DNA of 64,000 nt from Bryum argenteum (GCA_037043015.1 CM073328.1:10389495-10453494); one strand, 5' to 3'; shown: positions 42,716 to 55,430, counted from the first letter of the stretch. A program made the numbers and translations. The notes: a model not told the origin generated them from the letters alone.

Positions 42716-42898
42716 CTTTTAAAACAATGGGCTTCACCAAGAGGGCAACTCCATATTGCTTGTACCTTGTATTTTGAATTGTACCATGGTTTATTTTTGA
42801 AGCATCATAACATATGGTCCCACACGTTGGACAGAAAAATAATCCATAGTCCTTCATACGGAATTGTGCCCGTTTAATTTGAGAATAGTCTACAATCT
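42716..42898 (-). CDS. Isolated exon with CPTC zinc-ribbon-like motif
   Basis: Bounded by a TTTTGCAG acceptor and a GTAACT donor on the minus strand, open between them. Encodes DYGLFFCPTCGTICYDASK and later YGVALLVKPIVLK. A CxxC pair plus a later Cys suggest a metal-binding module, but the partner exons were not found. Could be transposon-derived. Confidence 0.35.
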
Positions 42899-43347
42899 CT
42901 GCAAAATATGTTGAATTCAATTACAACATCAAACACTAATGAATCCAACAATTTTTTAAAAACATTTAGTATAACATACAAGATATTTTTATACTAGTTT
43001 CAAAAGACATTTTGTGAAAGAAAATTGCCTTCATGAACCCAACTCATAAAAACAACTAAAAAAAAACCCTTTTTATGGACATGCCCATTCATGAAAACAA
43101 CTCATAAAGAACCCTTTCAATGGACATGCCCCTTCAATATCTTATTTTAATTATTTTTTTATTTTTAAAATTTTAAAGGTTTAATAATTTTTATTTTTAT
43201 TTTAGTTTATTTCATTTTTTGATATTTTCCAATTACACTATAGAATAGAGACTATATTGATGGTTGTTGGTAATGCAGTGATTTTACGTAATTTAAATTA
43301 TTCAATCAATACACATACATATGTAAATAAGTGTTCAATTAAAATAA

Positions 43348-43361
43348 TTAACCCCTAAATG
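43348..43361 (+). repeat. piggyBac-like terminus 3
   Basis: TTAA followed by CCCCTAAATG, 70 bp before the second copy of the 410-bp repeat. Confidence 0.4.
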
Positions 43362-43421
43362 GTTTGACTCATTTGTACAAAAAAAAACACTCTCTGAAAG
43401 AAAATGCCAGAAACATAAATA

Positions 43422-43830
43422 AAAGTAAGTTATTCAAATCTCAACTGTACAATCTTGTAGACAGTAGACATATTGTACATCATGTGGATCAAATTTCGAG
43501 TCATGAGGCCTCATAGAGTCATAGATTACAAGATCACAATATATTAGTACTCAAAAAACATCACAAAATCTTAGCATTTTCACTTTGAAGTGAAAATGCT
43601 ACCAATAGACTTATTGTAATGAAAAAACCACCAACTACAAATATGTTTACCTTCATCTCAGTAACACCTTTGAACAAAAAAAATCCATAAGAGAAATTTC
43701 TTTGCGCAAATAATGGCCTTGCAATGGTGAAAATTTCCAAAAAAATTACAAAGGGAAAATCATCCAAAACTAGATCCTTTTGCACTCAAATCTATGCCTT
43801 ATCTAGAAAACATCTTTGATTTGGTCAACA
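43422..43830 (+). repeat. Diverged 410-bp direct repeat, copy 2
   Basis: Counterpart of 41730-42140. A weaker third resemblance lies at 43930-44100 (CCAACTAGAAAGTTG, TTCATGAAAAA). Confidence 0.7.
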
Positions 43831-45613
43831 TTTCTACTACTATGACTAGACCCTAAATGGAATCCATCTCAAAAAATAAAGTCGAAATCTAACGGTGGAT
43901 GAAGGAGATATAGCTCCCCAAAAATCATCCATTTTTTCACTTTTTTCATTATAGAAACATCATTGCAAATTCAATACCAAAGTTCTTTGGATTAGAAAGC
44001 TTCCAACTAGAAAGTTGTTGGGAGTCATCTAAAAGAAATGATCATGTAAAAAAAATTCATGAAAAACTATTAAGCATCATTTAACTAATTATGGACTTTG
44101 GCTTTATTTGTGGACTTTGAAACATGGGGGGATCCACCCATCCATGACCCTAAAATCTACATATTTGAAGTTTATCTTCTTAAAACCTAGATTCTAGAAA
44201 TCATTTTGCAGTTGTTGCTGGTAATTGTAAACCGTGGACTGTCCATATTTAGTTAAATATATCGTTATTTTTTATTTCACATAATTGGCTTGCAATGGTA
44301 AAACATGCTCCATGTTTGGGAACTCAAAAACAAGAGCTGCCTCCACTAAAATGCATGCCATTTATTCATACTTCATTGTTGAATTTGAAATTTTTACTAC
44401 ACAAACTAGACTTCATTTGGGACCCAACTCAAGTGATTTTATCCAAAACTAAGTCCAGATGAAGGAGTTATGGCCCTTCAAAGTTTCTGCCTTTCATTCA
44501 AAATGTTGTTTTTCGACATTCAACACGTTTATAGGTTAAAATGTTCATACTTATCATTTTATAAAAATGTCTTTTTTAAATGTAACATATAGGAATATAA
44601 TAGGCTTTACATTTTCAATCATGTAAATAGAGGGTCTAGGGTGTAGATTATAGGATGTAGGGTCTAGATTATAGGGTGTAGGGTATGGAGTTTACGGTCT
44701 ACCATTGGATGGAGATTCAATCCGGCGGTGCAAGTTGAACGAACATGCAGGTACATGAGGTGGTAGTATTTGAGGTGCCAGCTGGTGTCGGCATTGGCCA
44801 CCGTCTAGGCCGTGATGATTGGCCACTCGTTCGTCTGGTAACCAGATTGGCCAATCTCGCTGAGTGATGATTGGCTGCTTTCGGACTCCCCCCCATTACT
44901 TCAAATTTCAGGTTCTTGCCCAAGATTTCTTTCTAACAGGTGGCAAGAAAGTCCCCTTCCACACTTTTTCACATGTTTTGGATTTTTTCGAGTCCTTCAT
45001 AAGTCCTTCAGGGACTTAAAAAGCCCCATTTCTTAACATAGATACATATCACAGAATTACAAATTTTGACACCTTGTAAGCTTTCAAATGATCATATTGA
45101 TCAGGTTTAAGAAAAAAGATAAATCATACATCGATTTTCAATGGAATTAGGTGTACTTTTAGAAAACAGTCAAATCTAGACTTTTATTAGTGAGTTAATG
45201 GTAATAAAAGAAAATATAACACAAGCAATATTTATAACCATATTAACTAAAGTCTAATACTTCAGCTACCCAATTTTGACACAAAGATGTGGAGTACTTC
45301 TTGTCCTTTATTATCCTTTCAAATTTTTAAAGGAATTTAGACAAATTCCTTTCTTAGGAGAAAAGGAAAGAGTAGGATATCATAAAATAATCCAAGAGCT
45401 TTGGGACCAGTTGTAGAGGCAGAACACGGGATTACTATAAGAGGGAACCATTCACATGGAGTTAAAACCCAAAAAAATAATCAACTATGTGGGCACTACG
45501 GAGAGGAAGTGGTTGGTAAAGTGTTGGAGACAATCCTTTTGGGAACCCGTATAGGACCATCACCCTATAAAGTATTTCTAGTAGTTTTGCGTATAAGGAG
45601 GGTTTCACGTTGT
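43831..45613. other. AT-rich spacer
   Basis: No gene. It has a short GGTCTAGGGTGTAGATTATAGG repeat near 44630-44690. Confidence 0.55.
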
Positions 45614-46765
45614 CTAACGCGGAAGAGTGCGGGCTTCTGATGCTTCCTCGTTAGTGCATGGGTCGCATTGTACACGTTTTGCTGTACTGGAATACTCTCC
45701 GCCTTCATTCCATCGGCTTAGACGCTGGAATCAAGAGATAATGCATTAGAAGTTTTAAATCATCTAATAGTTAACATTTCCGTACACATAACTACATAAA
45801 TGAGTGTTTCACTTACTAGAGGCGTTGAGTATTTTTTCGCTTCAGTCCACACTGCGTATGCTGCTGAAAAGGTCTTGTCTGCATTACTTTGAAAATCCAG
45901 GAGATTGTTCGTGGATTTATAACATTTACGCCGTCTCTGTACATATAAACACTACATATTAGATATATAAAATAATCAACTAAATAAATCATGTCAAATT
46001 AAATTCAATATACATACCGCACTTTCTAATGTCAATGAGCTTTTCAAGTTCTCAATTTTTTTCATCAAGGCATTGATTTTTGCATCGTGTTCCCTTTGGA
46101 TGTCTGCAAGTTTAATATCAAACTCAGTCTGCACTCGATCTAACTCTTTCTTCATATGCACTTGATACTCCTCTTCAAAACCATTTATGTGGGTAAATAT
46201 GCTCTGAACATAATCTCGAAGCATATCCAATTTTCTACATGTGCAAGTTACAAACTTAGTATCCCAACTCATTCATTTTTTATGCAATCATACATTACTT
46301 AAATTATAATTATAATTAGTTCACAAGAAATTGAAATCCTTAGTCTCAACAGTATATATCAAGAATGTTTGAAACATACCCGTTTCTTTCTTCAGAAACA
46401 ACCGCTCCCGCCTCGCTGCATGTCACTTCACTGGACATCCCCTCCCACGGCGTGTCCGTCCCCTGCAACTCGCCACTCTGGGACGTGGCCGGTTTCGCCA
46501 CTCGACCACGTCGGAACTCGTACCGCGACAAAGCGGAACTAGCTGCAGAACTCGTACCGGGACGCGCTGAGGACTCGGGCCGGGGCGCGCAGTAGGGCTC
46601 CTGCTGAACTCGCACCGCGACTCGAAGCGGGACCTCGTAAACGTCCGTCCCCTGCAAGCACACAACGCACACAGCGCATCTGTCTCGTAAACGTCCGACC
46701 TTTGCAAGCACACAGCGAATCCGTCCTTTGCAAACACACCGCGCGTTCGCCCCCTGCAGACACAC
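45614..46765 (-). CDS. Spliced coiled-coil gene, four visible exons
   Basis: Exons on the minus strand: 46765-46380, 46267-46018, 45936-45817 and 45724-45614. Introns are 112, 81 and 92 bp, all GT-AG with donors GTATGT, GTATGT and GTAAGT, and every junction keeps the frame. The first exon is Arg/Cys-rich and GC-rich, probably disordered, with its true start uncertain. The second encodes WDTKFVTCTCRKLDML and a coiled coil (HMKKELDRVQTEFDIKLADIQREHDAKINALMKKIENL). The third encodes NNLLDFQSNADKTFSAAYAVW. The last ends in a Cys-containing tail and TAG. Upstream lies a GC-rich repeat with telo-box-like AAACCCTAAA. Function unknown. Consistent splicing with no stops argues for a functional or recently functional gene. 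Confidence 0.68.
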
Positions 46766-46866
46766 GGCGCACTGATCCTAAAACCGCCTTCCGCAATTTA
46801 GATGCGGCGCGGAGGAGTAGAGAGGATAAGCTGAGTGGCGCGGAGAGTAGAGGTTAATCTCGAGAG

Positions 46867-47041
46867 AGGTTTAGGATTTAGCCTGAGGCGTGTGCGGCGC
46901 GGAGATCTGAGAAGGGAGATTTAGGGTTTAGCCTGAGGCAGGAGCAGCGCGGAGGAGGTTTAGGGTTTAGCCTGAGGCAGGAGCTGCGCGGAGGAGGTTT
47001 AGGGTTTAGCCTGAGGCAGGAGCAGCGCGGAGGAGGTTTAG
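46867..47041. repeat. 39-bp minisatellite carrying TTTAGGG
   Basis: Three good copies and one diverged copy of TTTAGGGTTTAGCCTGAGG followed by CAGGAGCWGCGCGGAGGAGG. Lies 100-280 bp upstream of the first visible exon of the minus-strand gene, where telo-box motifs are common in plant promoters. Confidence 0.85.
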
Positions 47042-49489
47042 GCATGAATCAAGTTCATAACTTTTTATGTATATATTTTTTTTAAAAAAAATTCTATGCA
47101 ACATGGGAGGTTTGTGTTGTAGGTTAATTTTTGCTAATTTTCCAATGAATTGAATTTCATGATTCTTGGTTCTAAAATTTCATGTCAACTTTTTTTGGCA
47201 ATTTTTTGGGGATCCAGGAGTTGAACCCTGCTTCAGCAGCGTTCTGGAGTGGAAGGAGCTATTGATCGAGGAGAAGCCCGGCAAAAGCTTGCCACCGACG
47301 GCCTGCATGATCCCCTTTGAAGGGGAGCCAACATCATCCAATCATGACTGATTCACATCACAAGATGCACATGGGGGTGATCTACATGCATTTGAGGGCC
47401 ACTAATCCCCCCCCCCCCCCGTTATTTGGTTCATGTTTAGAGCCACTAGTAGCATCAAAGTAGCTCTCTCATTTTGGGCTTTCCACCGCAGCATCTCCCA
47501 AATTATCATTCAATATGGAAGCATGTGCAACATATTTCCCTAGTTTTATATAAATAGAATAAATTATAGAGTCAGGCTATTTATAATTCTGACACCATGG
47601 ATGTGAGGGACCCGTTCAAGTAAGTGGGGGTCTCCACCTTTTCTAAGTCACTATTAGAGATTTTAAAATTTTTGAAAAAAAAATTCACCCAATTTTTAGA
47701 TTCATTTGAAACTACATTTTCACCGTTGGGATTTGCAAGAAAGTAGTTTCCATGGTAGAATTCTACACCACTCTCTCATTTCTTTAAGAAGTGCACTTCT
47801 AGACCACATTGTACGAAAGAAATTGCATGAAGCATCTAAAAGTTGAATGAGCCTCTAATTTTTTGCATGGAGGTGTCCAACTTAGTTATCTACATGGAAA
47901 AAAATATAAGCAAAATGTTTGGGGTAACAATCCTCAATCCTCATTTTGCACCATTTAGACTATGCCTTTCGCGCATGGCGAAAAATAACTTTTTAGTCAA
48001 CTTCAAACGGTATAATCTCACAAATGACAAAGATCCAACGGTTGAAAATTGACATGGTGGTAGTGCAGGTAGTTAGCTTCAAGATCTTACGGTTAAAAAT
48101 ACCAAGAAAGGAAAAAAAAATTGAAACATACATCGACATCCACAAGGTGGTCAAAAATCACAGTTTTTGGACTTTGAGGGTCTCAAAACATCAAGGACGT
48201 TTAGGGGTTAAAGAAGCGTTGATTTAGATCACAACAATAATTTTTTAAAGAAAGAAATAAAGGCGATTATAAAAATCAACTACGTTCGCTTTTAAGGCTA
48301 CTTCGAATATAAGCACAAGGTTTAGTCTCATGCTTTTAACATGAAAAAATTCGTCGGGAAAAATCTTTAAAAGCCAAAATGTCCGACATAGATCTTGACG
48401 AATTTAGAAAGTAATGCTATAAAATTTGCAAATTTCAAAATTGATGCAGAAGTAAACATGATTTATTACTTTTTTTACTATAAATAAAAAATCTATTATA
48501 ATATTAAAAAATATATATAAGAAAAAAAAAATATCAAACGTATATCGCTTAGATTTAATACTTTTTCATTTATTATTTTATTACCATTTAATAATAATGA
48601 AGTAGTAGATGTTGGTATGAAATGATTGTCTTCATAAACTTTTTGCCATGCATTTTCAAATTTGTTATTCGTACAATATAGTGTTTCTTTTTTATTTTTA
48701 TTTCCTAGAATGCTTGTGTAGTTGATTTTAATTTTTATGTCTGTTTTTATATCGAATTTCTGGAGAATAGATAGTTTAAGATATCACTTTTGCATCGATG
48801 CACATTGAGGTATCTTCTATGAAAGAGACATTTTTTTTGTTTTCTTTACTCTTTTTTTGTAAAATATATTTGTAATTGATGAAAAATATTATGAAAATCC
48901 TGTTAAGTAGTTATTTGAGTATTTTTCGTGATAAATGTATCAAAAATATACTTTGTGTGTTTTGACAAAGCAAGGTACAATAATTTTTCACATATGAGAC
49001 AATGTAATGTTTGTTTAAGGCAAAGACTACAAATTTTGTACGAATAGGCAATTCTACTCTAGATGTTGGGTTCATAAATATTTTATGGAAATAATGTCAC
49101 TCTAAGGATTTTTTGTATGGAATAATATACAAACAATCGAACAATTTTTGAATGTGTTGTGGGATTTTACAATTTCTGATTTTAAACTCATAAATTAACT
49201 CCAAAACATGTTGAGATTTTATGGAGTTAAGGACAGTAACTTGTGCAATTATAAGGTTTTTTTGTCCATGTACTACAAGCTTATCCATCCTTATACCAAA
49301 ATGAACAATTATACAGCAAGGAAATATAAGGCAATAGAGTTTAAGGCACTAAATATTTATACATATTATAATGAATATAATATACATTCTTAAGATTATA
49401 TAGTTAATTTTTATAAAAATAAAATATTAAACATATTTAGAGAGTTTACTTCTTGGACTCAGGAGAATGTTGCCGTATTGAGTGGACAA
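47042..49489. other. AT-rich spacer
   Basis: No gene recognised. A C14 run lies near 47407-47420, and the terminus of the putative TTAA element lies at 48195-48211. Confidence 0.5.
48195..48211 (-). repeat. piggyBac-like terminus 4, inverted
   Basis: GGACGTTTAGGGG followed by TTAA, the inverted partner of the left termini at 35848 and 41660. Confidence 0.5.
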
Positions 49490-49496
49490 ACGGCAT

Positions 49497-49638
49497 CGTA
49501 AGAATGTTACTTTACCTAGTGGTTAAACGACTTTGTGAGAATGTTACTTTACGAAGTGGTTAAACGGCCTCGCGAGAATGTTACTATACCAAGCGAGCAA
49601 ACGTCCTCGTGAGAATGTTACTTTACCAAGTGGTTAAG
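49497..49638. repeat. 37-bp minisatellite
   Basis: Four copies of GAGAATGTTACTTTACCAAGTGG followed by TTAAACGNCCTCGT. Confidence 0.85.
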
Positions 49639-49640
49639 AT

Positions 49641-52600
49641 TTGATATTAAGAGAAGATGAAGATTTCTTCTGTTCAGCATGTAGTAAAATAGTTACTCGA
49701 CAAGAACTTGATGATCATTTCAAAAGAAAAATTCACAAAAATATGAAAAAGTTGGAGTTGTTTTACCTTTTTCTCTTGAAACAAGGTCTGGATGGGATGG
49801 AAGGGAGAAAGGGTTTCAAGTGCTCCAAAGAGTGCTGTCAGAGGCACGTTGTAAACAACTTGAACTTCATGTATTCAAAAAATACTTCTCTACTGTTCAA
49901 CCTGTTTACCCTCCTCCATCATCATTAGCGTAGAGAGGTTCTCAAGTATTAAAGGTTATTTATAGTAAGAAATGAACAAAAGTATTATAGGAATTTTTCG
50001 AAGAACTTTGATTTACTTGAATCCATAGAGGATTATAAGAAACTTACATGTCTAACCACTATCTTATGCAATGGTACGAATGAATTTTTTCTTTAAATTG
50101 TTGATGGATAATTCGATGAAAATGATCTGCAGAACATGACTACTTTCACATTAAACCTTGATAATGTTGTGAGAAAAGATCCAAAAAATGAAGTAATAAA
50201 AGGTCGCACGAAAATGATGTGCCATGACTTTCGCTATAGCTACGGCTATATTAGAAGGTAAGTTCTATTATTTCAGATTGTACTCTTATATATTTTTTTA
50301 TTTTTTTATTTTTTTATTTGTGATTTAATGCTTTTCAAATTTTTTCTATAAATGTTATTTTTAAAAATATTTTTGCAGATTTAAGTAATATGAGCCTATG
50401 TGTTACCTTTATAGTGATAAGCTAGCTTCCACTAAAAGAAAAATTATTTGCAAACAAGTAAGAATAAAGATAAAAGTGTCAAAAACAAGGATCGCTTTTC
50501 TAATTGTCTTAGGTCTTCTTTCAATGGAGTCGGAATAGGACTCGTTGCATCAAAAGAAGTGAATTATTTCATGCGCGGGAAATCAAGAGAGAATGGTGTG
50601 GAATTTGCGATCGCGTTCGGCATTGTAACAGGAAGGGATTGACGTAGATACGAAATATATATTTCTCATTTATATTATATATATGGAGTTTTTACCAAAA
50701 TCAAGGATTCAGCCTCTTGAGCTTCTCTAAGAGTTACCTCATATACTAGGTTACATAGATTGGAAAATTTTATATAATAAAAATTTCCGATCCAGGGTCT
50801 AATAACTTCCATATTTTTTGCCCAATTCTTTAGGCCTCCAGGTGTTTTCAATAGAGCAGATGATATATTATAACATTAAAAGAAATAGTCTTTATCATAT
50901 TCAAGCGTCCATCCCAAGCTATGCATATCTCTTGTTCCATTTACGTGAGTTTTGTTTTTGGTAATTTTGTTTGAACCTAACAATATTTCTTGTACCTAAC
51001 TGGTTGTAAAAAAATTTCAATTTTTTCTTCTCCTGCAGCTTCATAGTTTCAAAAGGTGTAAATAAAGCAATCAAAATAGTTTCTTTACTGTGCTTATCTT
51101 AAATAACAATGCAATCTTTGTATAATCGAAGACCTTTACCCGAGCCTTCAGAAAACCGTTCAATCCGAGATCGCTCCATTACTAATGTTTTTTTGGCAGT
51201 AATCTTCTTAAAATCTTCAATTATTCTAAGTCGTGTAGATTTTGTGTTTGAAAAAAAAAATACCTTCTCATATTTTCTTTTCTGTTGTTGACATGGTCTT
51301 CTTTTCTTTCTTCCTAAAATAAAAACAATACAAAAATCATTAATTCTATTTTATACATGTAAATAATTAGAATTTAAGATTTATTATAGGAAAAAAACTC
51401 AACTTTAATAATTTTTTAAGTCTAAAACCTTATAAAATAATTTTTTACAAATATAATTTGTTACATGAAATACGTGTCTTGATTGATCTTTCACCATAAT
51501 CATCTTTTTGTTCAAGAGAAATATTATCTCTCTCTTCCAAAAAGTGTGCTTCCACGGCGAAATAGTTTTTACTTCAGATATAGTATCTTCATTTATATCT
51601 AAAGTATGCATATTTGCATACATCTCCGAAGTCCTATACAAAAGAAAATAAAAATTAAATTATACATATAATCTCTAAGCATAAGTATCACGTAAACAAT
51701 TTATGTAAATTGATATTGATTCTTCAATACAGAGATAGGCTATTAATTGCAGTGCCCCCATCTGAATTTGAAATCAAGTCAATGCCACTATTGCAGACTT
51801 TCTACACTATCATATTAATCAATATTATGCTTCAACAAACAAATCAAAATTTTAGGATACTTACGATTGCTATGCGATTCGTTGCTACGCGATTTCATGC
51901 ATCTTTTTAATTATTGCTCTGGATTCGTCGATGTAGATTATTTCAAAAATTGTATGCCTCATGTTTGCCCCGTCTGTATCATGTCTATCTGCTGCCACCG
52001 CAATTCACCGACGCATGCATGTTTTCGTCAAGCCACGACATTCAACCGACAAAACCGCCTCTTTAATCAAGTGTTATCATACCGACATTTAAACCTTTTT
52101 CCCACATACGTGTATCGTCTAATGCTCAACATCTGCACCTATGACAGTACGCCTCACAGCCACACGCGTTGCCAGTCACGAAAACAATTGTATCCATTGC
52201 GCGCGCAATAATGATTCGCAAAAATCACGAGATGTCGATGAAGAACGGACGATCGTATTAATTCGTCGTGCAAGTCACATGCCGTCCGACGTGGAGACAG
52301 GTTGCACCGGATCCACGTTATCTGAGTTACGTGGACTAGGCCCCAGAGAAACAACTGATATCTGTTCCTCTGTCCTAAGCAGCACGTCCGATTGAACAGA
52401 CTACAACGGCAAAAATCTCTTAAAAATCAATTGTTTAAAGCTCGAGTTCTCTTGTAGTGTTCTATGCTCTACGACCATTTAAAGTCACTATTTTCAACAG
52501 TCTTGGAGCAATCAGAGATGGTTTAGTCGAAAGACAATTTACCAGCTGGTGTTGGTAAAGTCTCTTACACAACAATAGGTGTTACAAAGGATTATTCTTG

Positions 52601-52980
52601 TAACCCTCATAAGGACAATAAAGATTTGAACTACGGTTTTTTCTATGGTTGATAGTTAATGGTAAGTATTCTAATATTTTTAAAACTTTACAATTCATTT
52701 TTTGTTCTTTTGTCTTTATTTTTTTGTAAAGTTTTTAACTTAATTTTATTGTGCTGGAAATGAAACGAGGTTTTATTTTCCAGGAATTGGGTACCATTTT
52801 GATCCTTCTACAAGAGATATTCTTCCGTGCAAGAGCAATGATATAGTTCATTGTTCGAAAACTAGTGGATAATCTGGACAATCGAGTATTGCGTTGTTTC
52901 AAAAGTCTACATTTTTTCAAGGTTATGATCTATTGTTGGAGAAGCTACGTGACGGTATTAATGACTTTAATTTTATATAC
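49641..52980 (+). pseudogene. Remnant multi-exon gene: C2H2 finger and dioxygenase-like copy 2
   Basis: 49641-49928 encodes FFCSACSKIVTRQELDDHFKRKIH, a C-x2-C-x12-H-x5-H zinc finger, then unknown sequence. About 50090-50261 encodes LQNMTTFTLNLDNVVRKDPKNEV and ends at AAG/GTAAGT. 50441-50640 encodes GVGIGLVASKEVNYFMRGK. About 52560-52668 encodes GVTKDYSCNPHKDNKDLNYGFF and meets a GTAAGT donor; about 52785-52980 encodes FDPSTRDILPCKSNDIVHCSKT and IALFQKSTFFQGYDLLLEKL. The last two match the fragments at 34374-34860. PHKD followed by VHC gives an HxD...H pattern as in 2-oxoglutarate/Fe(II) oxygenases, which is inferred only. Stops at several places show it is decayed. Grouping all pieces as one gene is a hypothesis. 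Confidence 0.42.
50650..52480. other. Interval inside the remnant gene, nothing clear
   Basis: AT-rich to 51860, then balanced composition to 52430 with short overlapping ORFs that show no recognisable motif. Could be introns or decayed exons. Confidence 0.45.
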
Positions 52981-54439
52981 GGACATCAAGAGAGTGGGAA
53001 GATGTTTTACTGCTCTCCTAGCCGCCCGATCAAGCCTCTGGAGGGATCATCGTTGATACATTTTATAGGTCTTTGTAGGTCTGTCTTCGTCGATACATTT
53101 TTTAGGTCTTTGTAGGTTTGTATATTTTATAAATTTCTTACGTTTTATTTTAGAACTTTTTTGATATATATATATAGTCTCAAAAATAATTTATGATGCT
53201 TCTTTTTAGATTTTATTTCTTTTTACTTTTCTTTGTGTATAGAGGAATGCACAATGTTGAATATTTTGTTTTCTATATTTAAATTTGGATTTGTATTTGG
53301 ACTATAAACCTTCAATTGCATATGTATAATAATACTGTTTTACATAAATTAAAGTTTAATCCTACATTTTAATAAATGTACATTTTTTATTTACCACAAT
53401 GAAAGTAAATGTTCATATTTTATAAATTTTGATATATATTTAACACAGTAAAAATTATAAAGTTCATAGTTTTTTCAACGAATTTCTGAGTTTCTTTATA
53501 ATTAAATTTCAATTAATGATATGCAATTGAAGAGAATGTTTAAAATAAATCTACCATATTCAATTTACAGCTTTAGTATGCTCTTAGTCAATATTTATTA
53601 CTTAAATAATTTTATATAGAAATTGACTATAATTTAAGTGCCTAGTGTAAATGTAATGAAATTGTTATAAATGAATACACATTGTATTTAAATAACTACC
53701 ACGTCATCCAATTATTTATATGTTGATATACATAAAAATATTTAATTTTTTCAGATTTTGGAGTTAGTCGCACAGAATATCCTTGTTTAAGTTTCTGAAA
53801 ATACATGCTTTACTTTCTCCTCTTTGTAAGACCTGCATCTGAGACAAGAAAGCATGTATGGTTGGGAGTGGCAGAGGACAACCCCCAGTTTGATCCTACA
53901 CAAGATTATTTTCGAGAGGTTCCTCTGAAGTGAAACATACCATATGCAATAACAGGCGACATTGAGTAAATGTATCAAGGTTGAAACACGCATAAACGGT
54001 TCATGTGGAAGGCGGATGCAACATGCACTGTGGCGGACTACACATCAACAGACAGCATCTTAGCGTCATGGAAGCCAAGGTCGACAAAGAAGAACATACA
54101 AGTTGCGCCGTGTGTGCAAGTAAAATTTGCTGTAGACAATTTACGGCGGATTGCAATCTAGGAGAGTCGAAGCATGTGAAGGTCATGATTGAGCGATTGA
54201 TTGTAGAGGGTAGGGTCGTGCCTTGCTCTACCGAGCTGTGAATACTAAATAAAACGTATTACAACGTCGAAGGTTGATGTGTGGAAATCCATAGAGGCAA
54301 TACATAAGAAGTATTAGGGACTATTAGTTTACTCAATGAGGTATAGTGAAGTACCGTGCATCCTATGATACATGGGGTTTTGTATACAATACTTAAAATA
54401 ATACTAAGTTGTAATTATCTTGACATGATTGTAGAAAGG

Positions 54440-54640
54440 TGTGGACATGTGATATTACAGAGATAGTGTGATATTACATAGATAGTGTGATAAATTATAG
54501 TGATAGTGTAATATTACAAAATGCATGTGATATTATAATGATAGTGTGATATTACAGAATTCATGTGTTACAGATTTACAAAGTGCCGTGATATTACAGA
54601 ATGCATGTAATATTACAGAGATGGTGTGATATTACAAAGC
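54440..54640. repeat. GTGATATTACA minisatellite
   Basis: About eight irregular copies of GTGATATTACAGARATRGT, period 17-26 bp. Confidence 0.8.
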
Positions 54641-55016
54641 AACACTTAGTGCTCCCAATTATCACCCGCTCTGCAGTTCTCAGAATATAACAACATATGC
54701 CGCTAAAATGGCACATTCCGCACAATATGGCACTTGAGCTACGCTAAAATGGGATACGGAATGGTGTCATTTTAACGGAATTGAGGTTGACCAACTATAT
54801 ATACATCATAGTTGTGGAGAAGACGAAGTAGAAGTGTTTCAACTTAGAGCGAATGTTAACTTAACTACAAATTAGTAAGGTAAAAGTCATTATTCTTTAC
54901 CTATAATAAATCTGAAATTTCTCGTTCCTTACGGCCAATCACAACGCTCCAAATACTTATATTTCTACTTATATGATAAAATTCGATTGTCCATTTGGTG
55001 AGGCAAAGTTTGATTT

Positions 55017-55135
55017 AAGTGAGTGGTATCACGGAACTCAAGTGAGTGTTATCACGAGACTTAAAGGAGTGTTATCATGGGACTTAAGTGAGTCTTACGA
55101 CGGAATGTAAGTAATGTCACAGAACTTAAGTGACC
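55017..55135. repeat. ACTTAAGTGAGTGTTATCACG minisatellite
   Basis: Four to five degenerate copies of GGACTTAAGTGAGTGTTATCA, period about 26 bp. Confidence 0.8.
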
Positions 55136-55430
55136 ATAAATAATAATATGCTTATATAAAAATAAAAAACAAGGATACGGGGGTATGAGATCATTTTTTA
55201 AAAATATCAAATAATGAGCTTCCCCATTGGGACAACGGGTACCTTACTACTTATATAAACCATATTGCATACCGGGAATATTAATGAAGAGGTCAACACT
55301 TAACTTACGTCGACCCTTGTGCACAATTCAAATTGTGTCTTAAATTCTTCGTGACATACACGATGTCGCGACATATTGAAATTGCTGGACTGTGCTGGTA
55401 TCGCGGATAATAACGAAGTGACAGTTTTGG

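Larger units (their letters stand above)
41660..48211. mobile_element. Putative 6.5-kb element with TTAA ends and 13-bp inverted termini
   Basis: Left end TTAA (41660-41663) plus CCCCTAAATGTCCTT. Right end AAGGACGTTTAGGGG plus TTAA (48208-48211). The termini match at 12 of 13 positions and extend to CCTT/AAGG, and TTAA on both sides fits piggyBac-type duplication. No piggyBac transposase lies inside; the nearest is the dead copy at 38476. The interior holds the spliced gene at 45614-46765 and a zinc-ribbon-like exon. It may be a non-autonomous carrier or a chance pairing of two separate copies. Confidence 0.42.
53120..55430. other. AT-rich spacer with two minisatellites
   Basis: No credible gene. 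54001-54240 has higher GC and short open frames on both strands but no motif. Confidence 0.5.
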
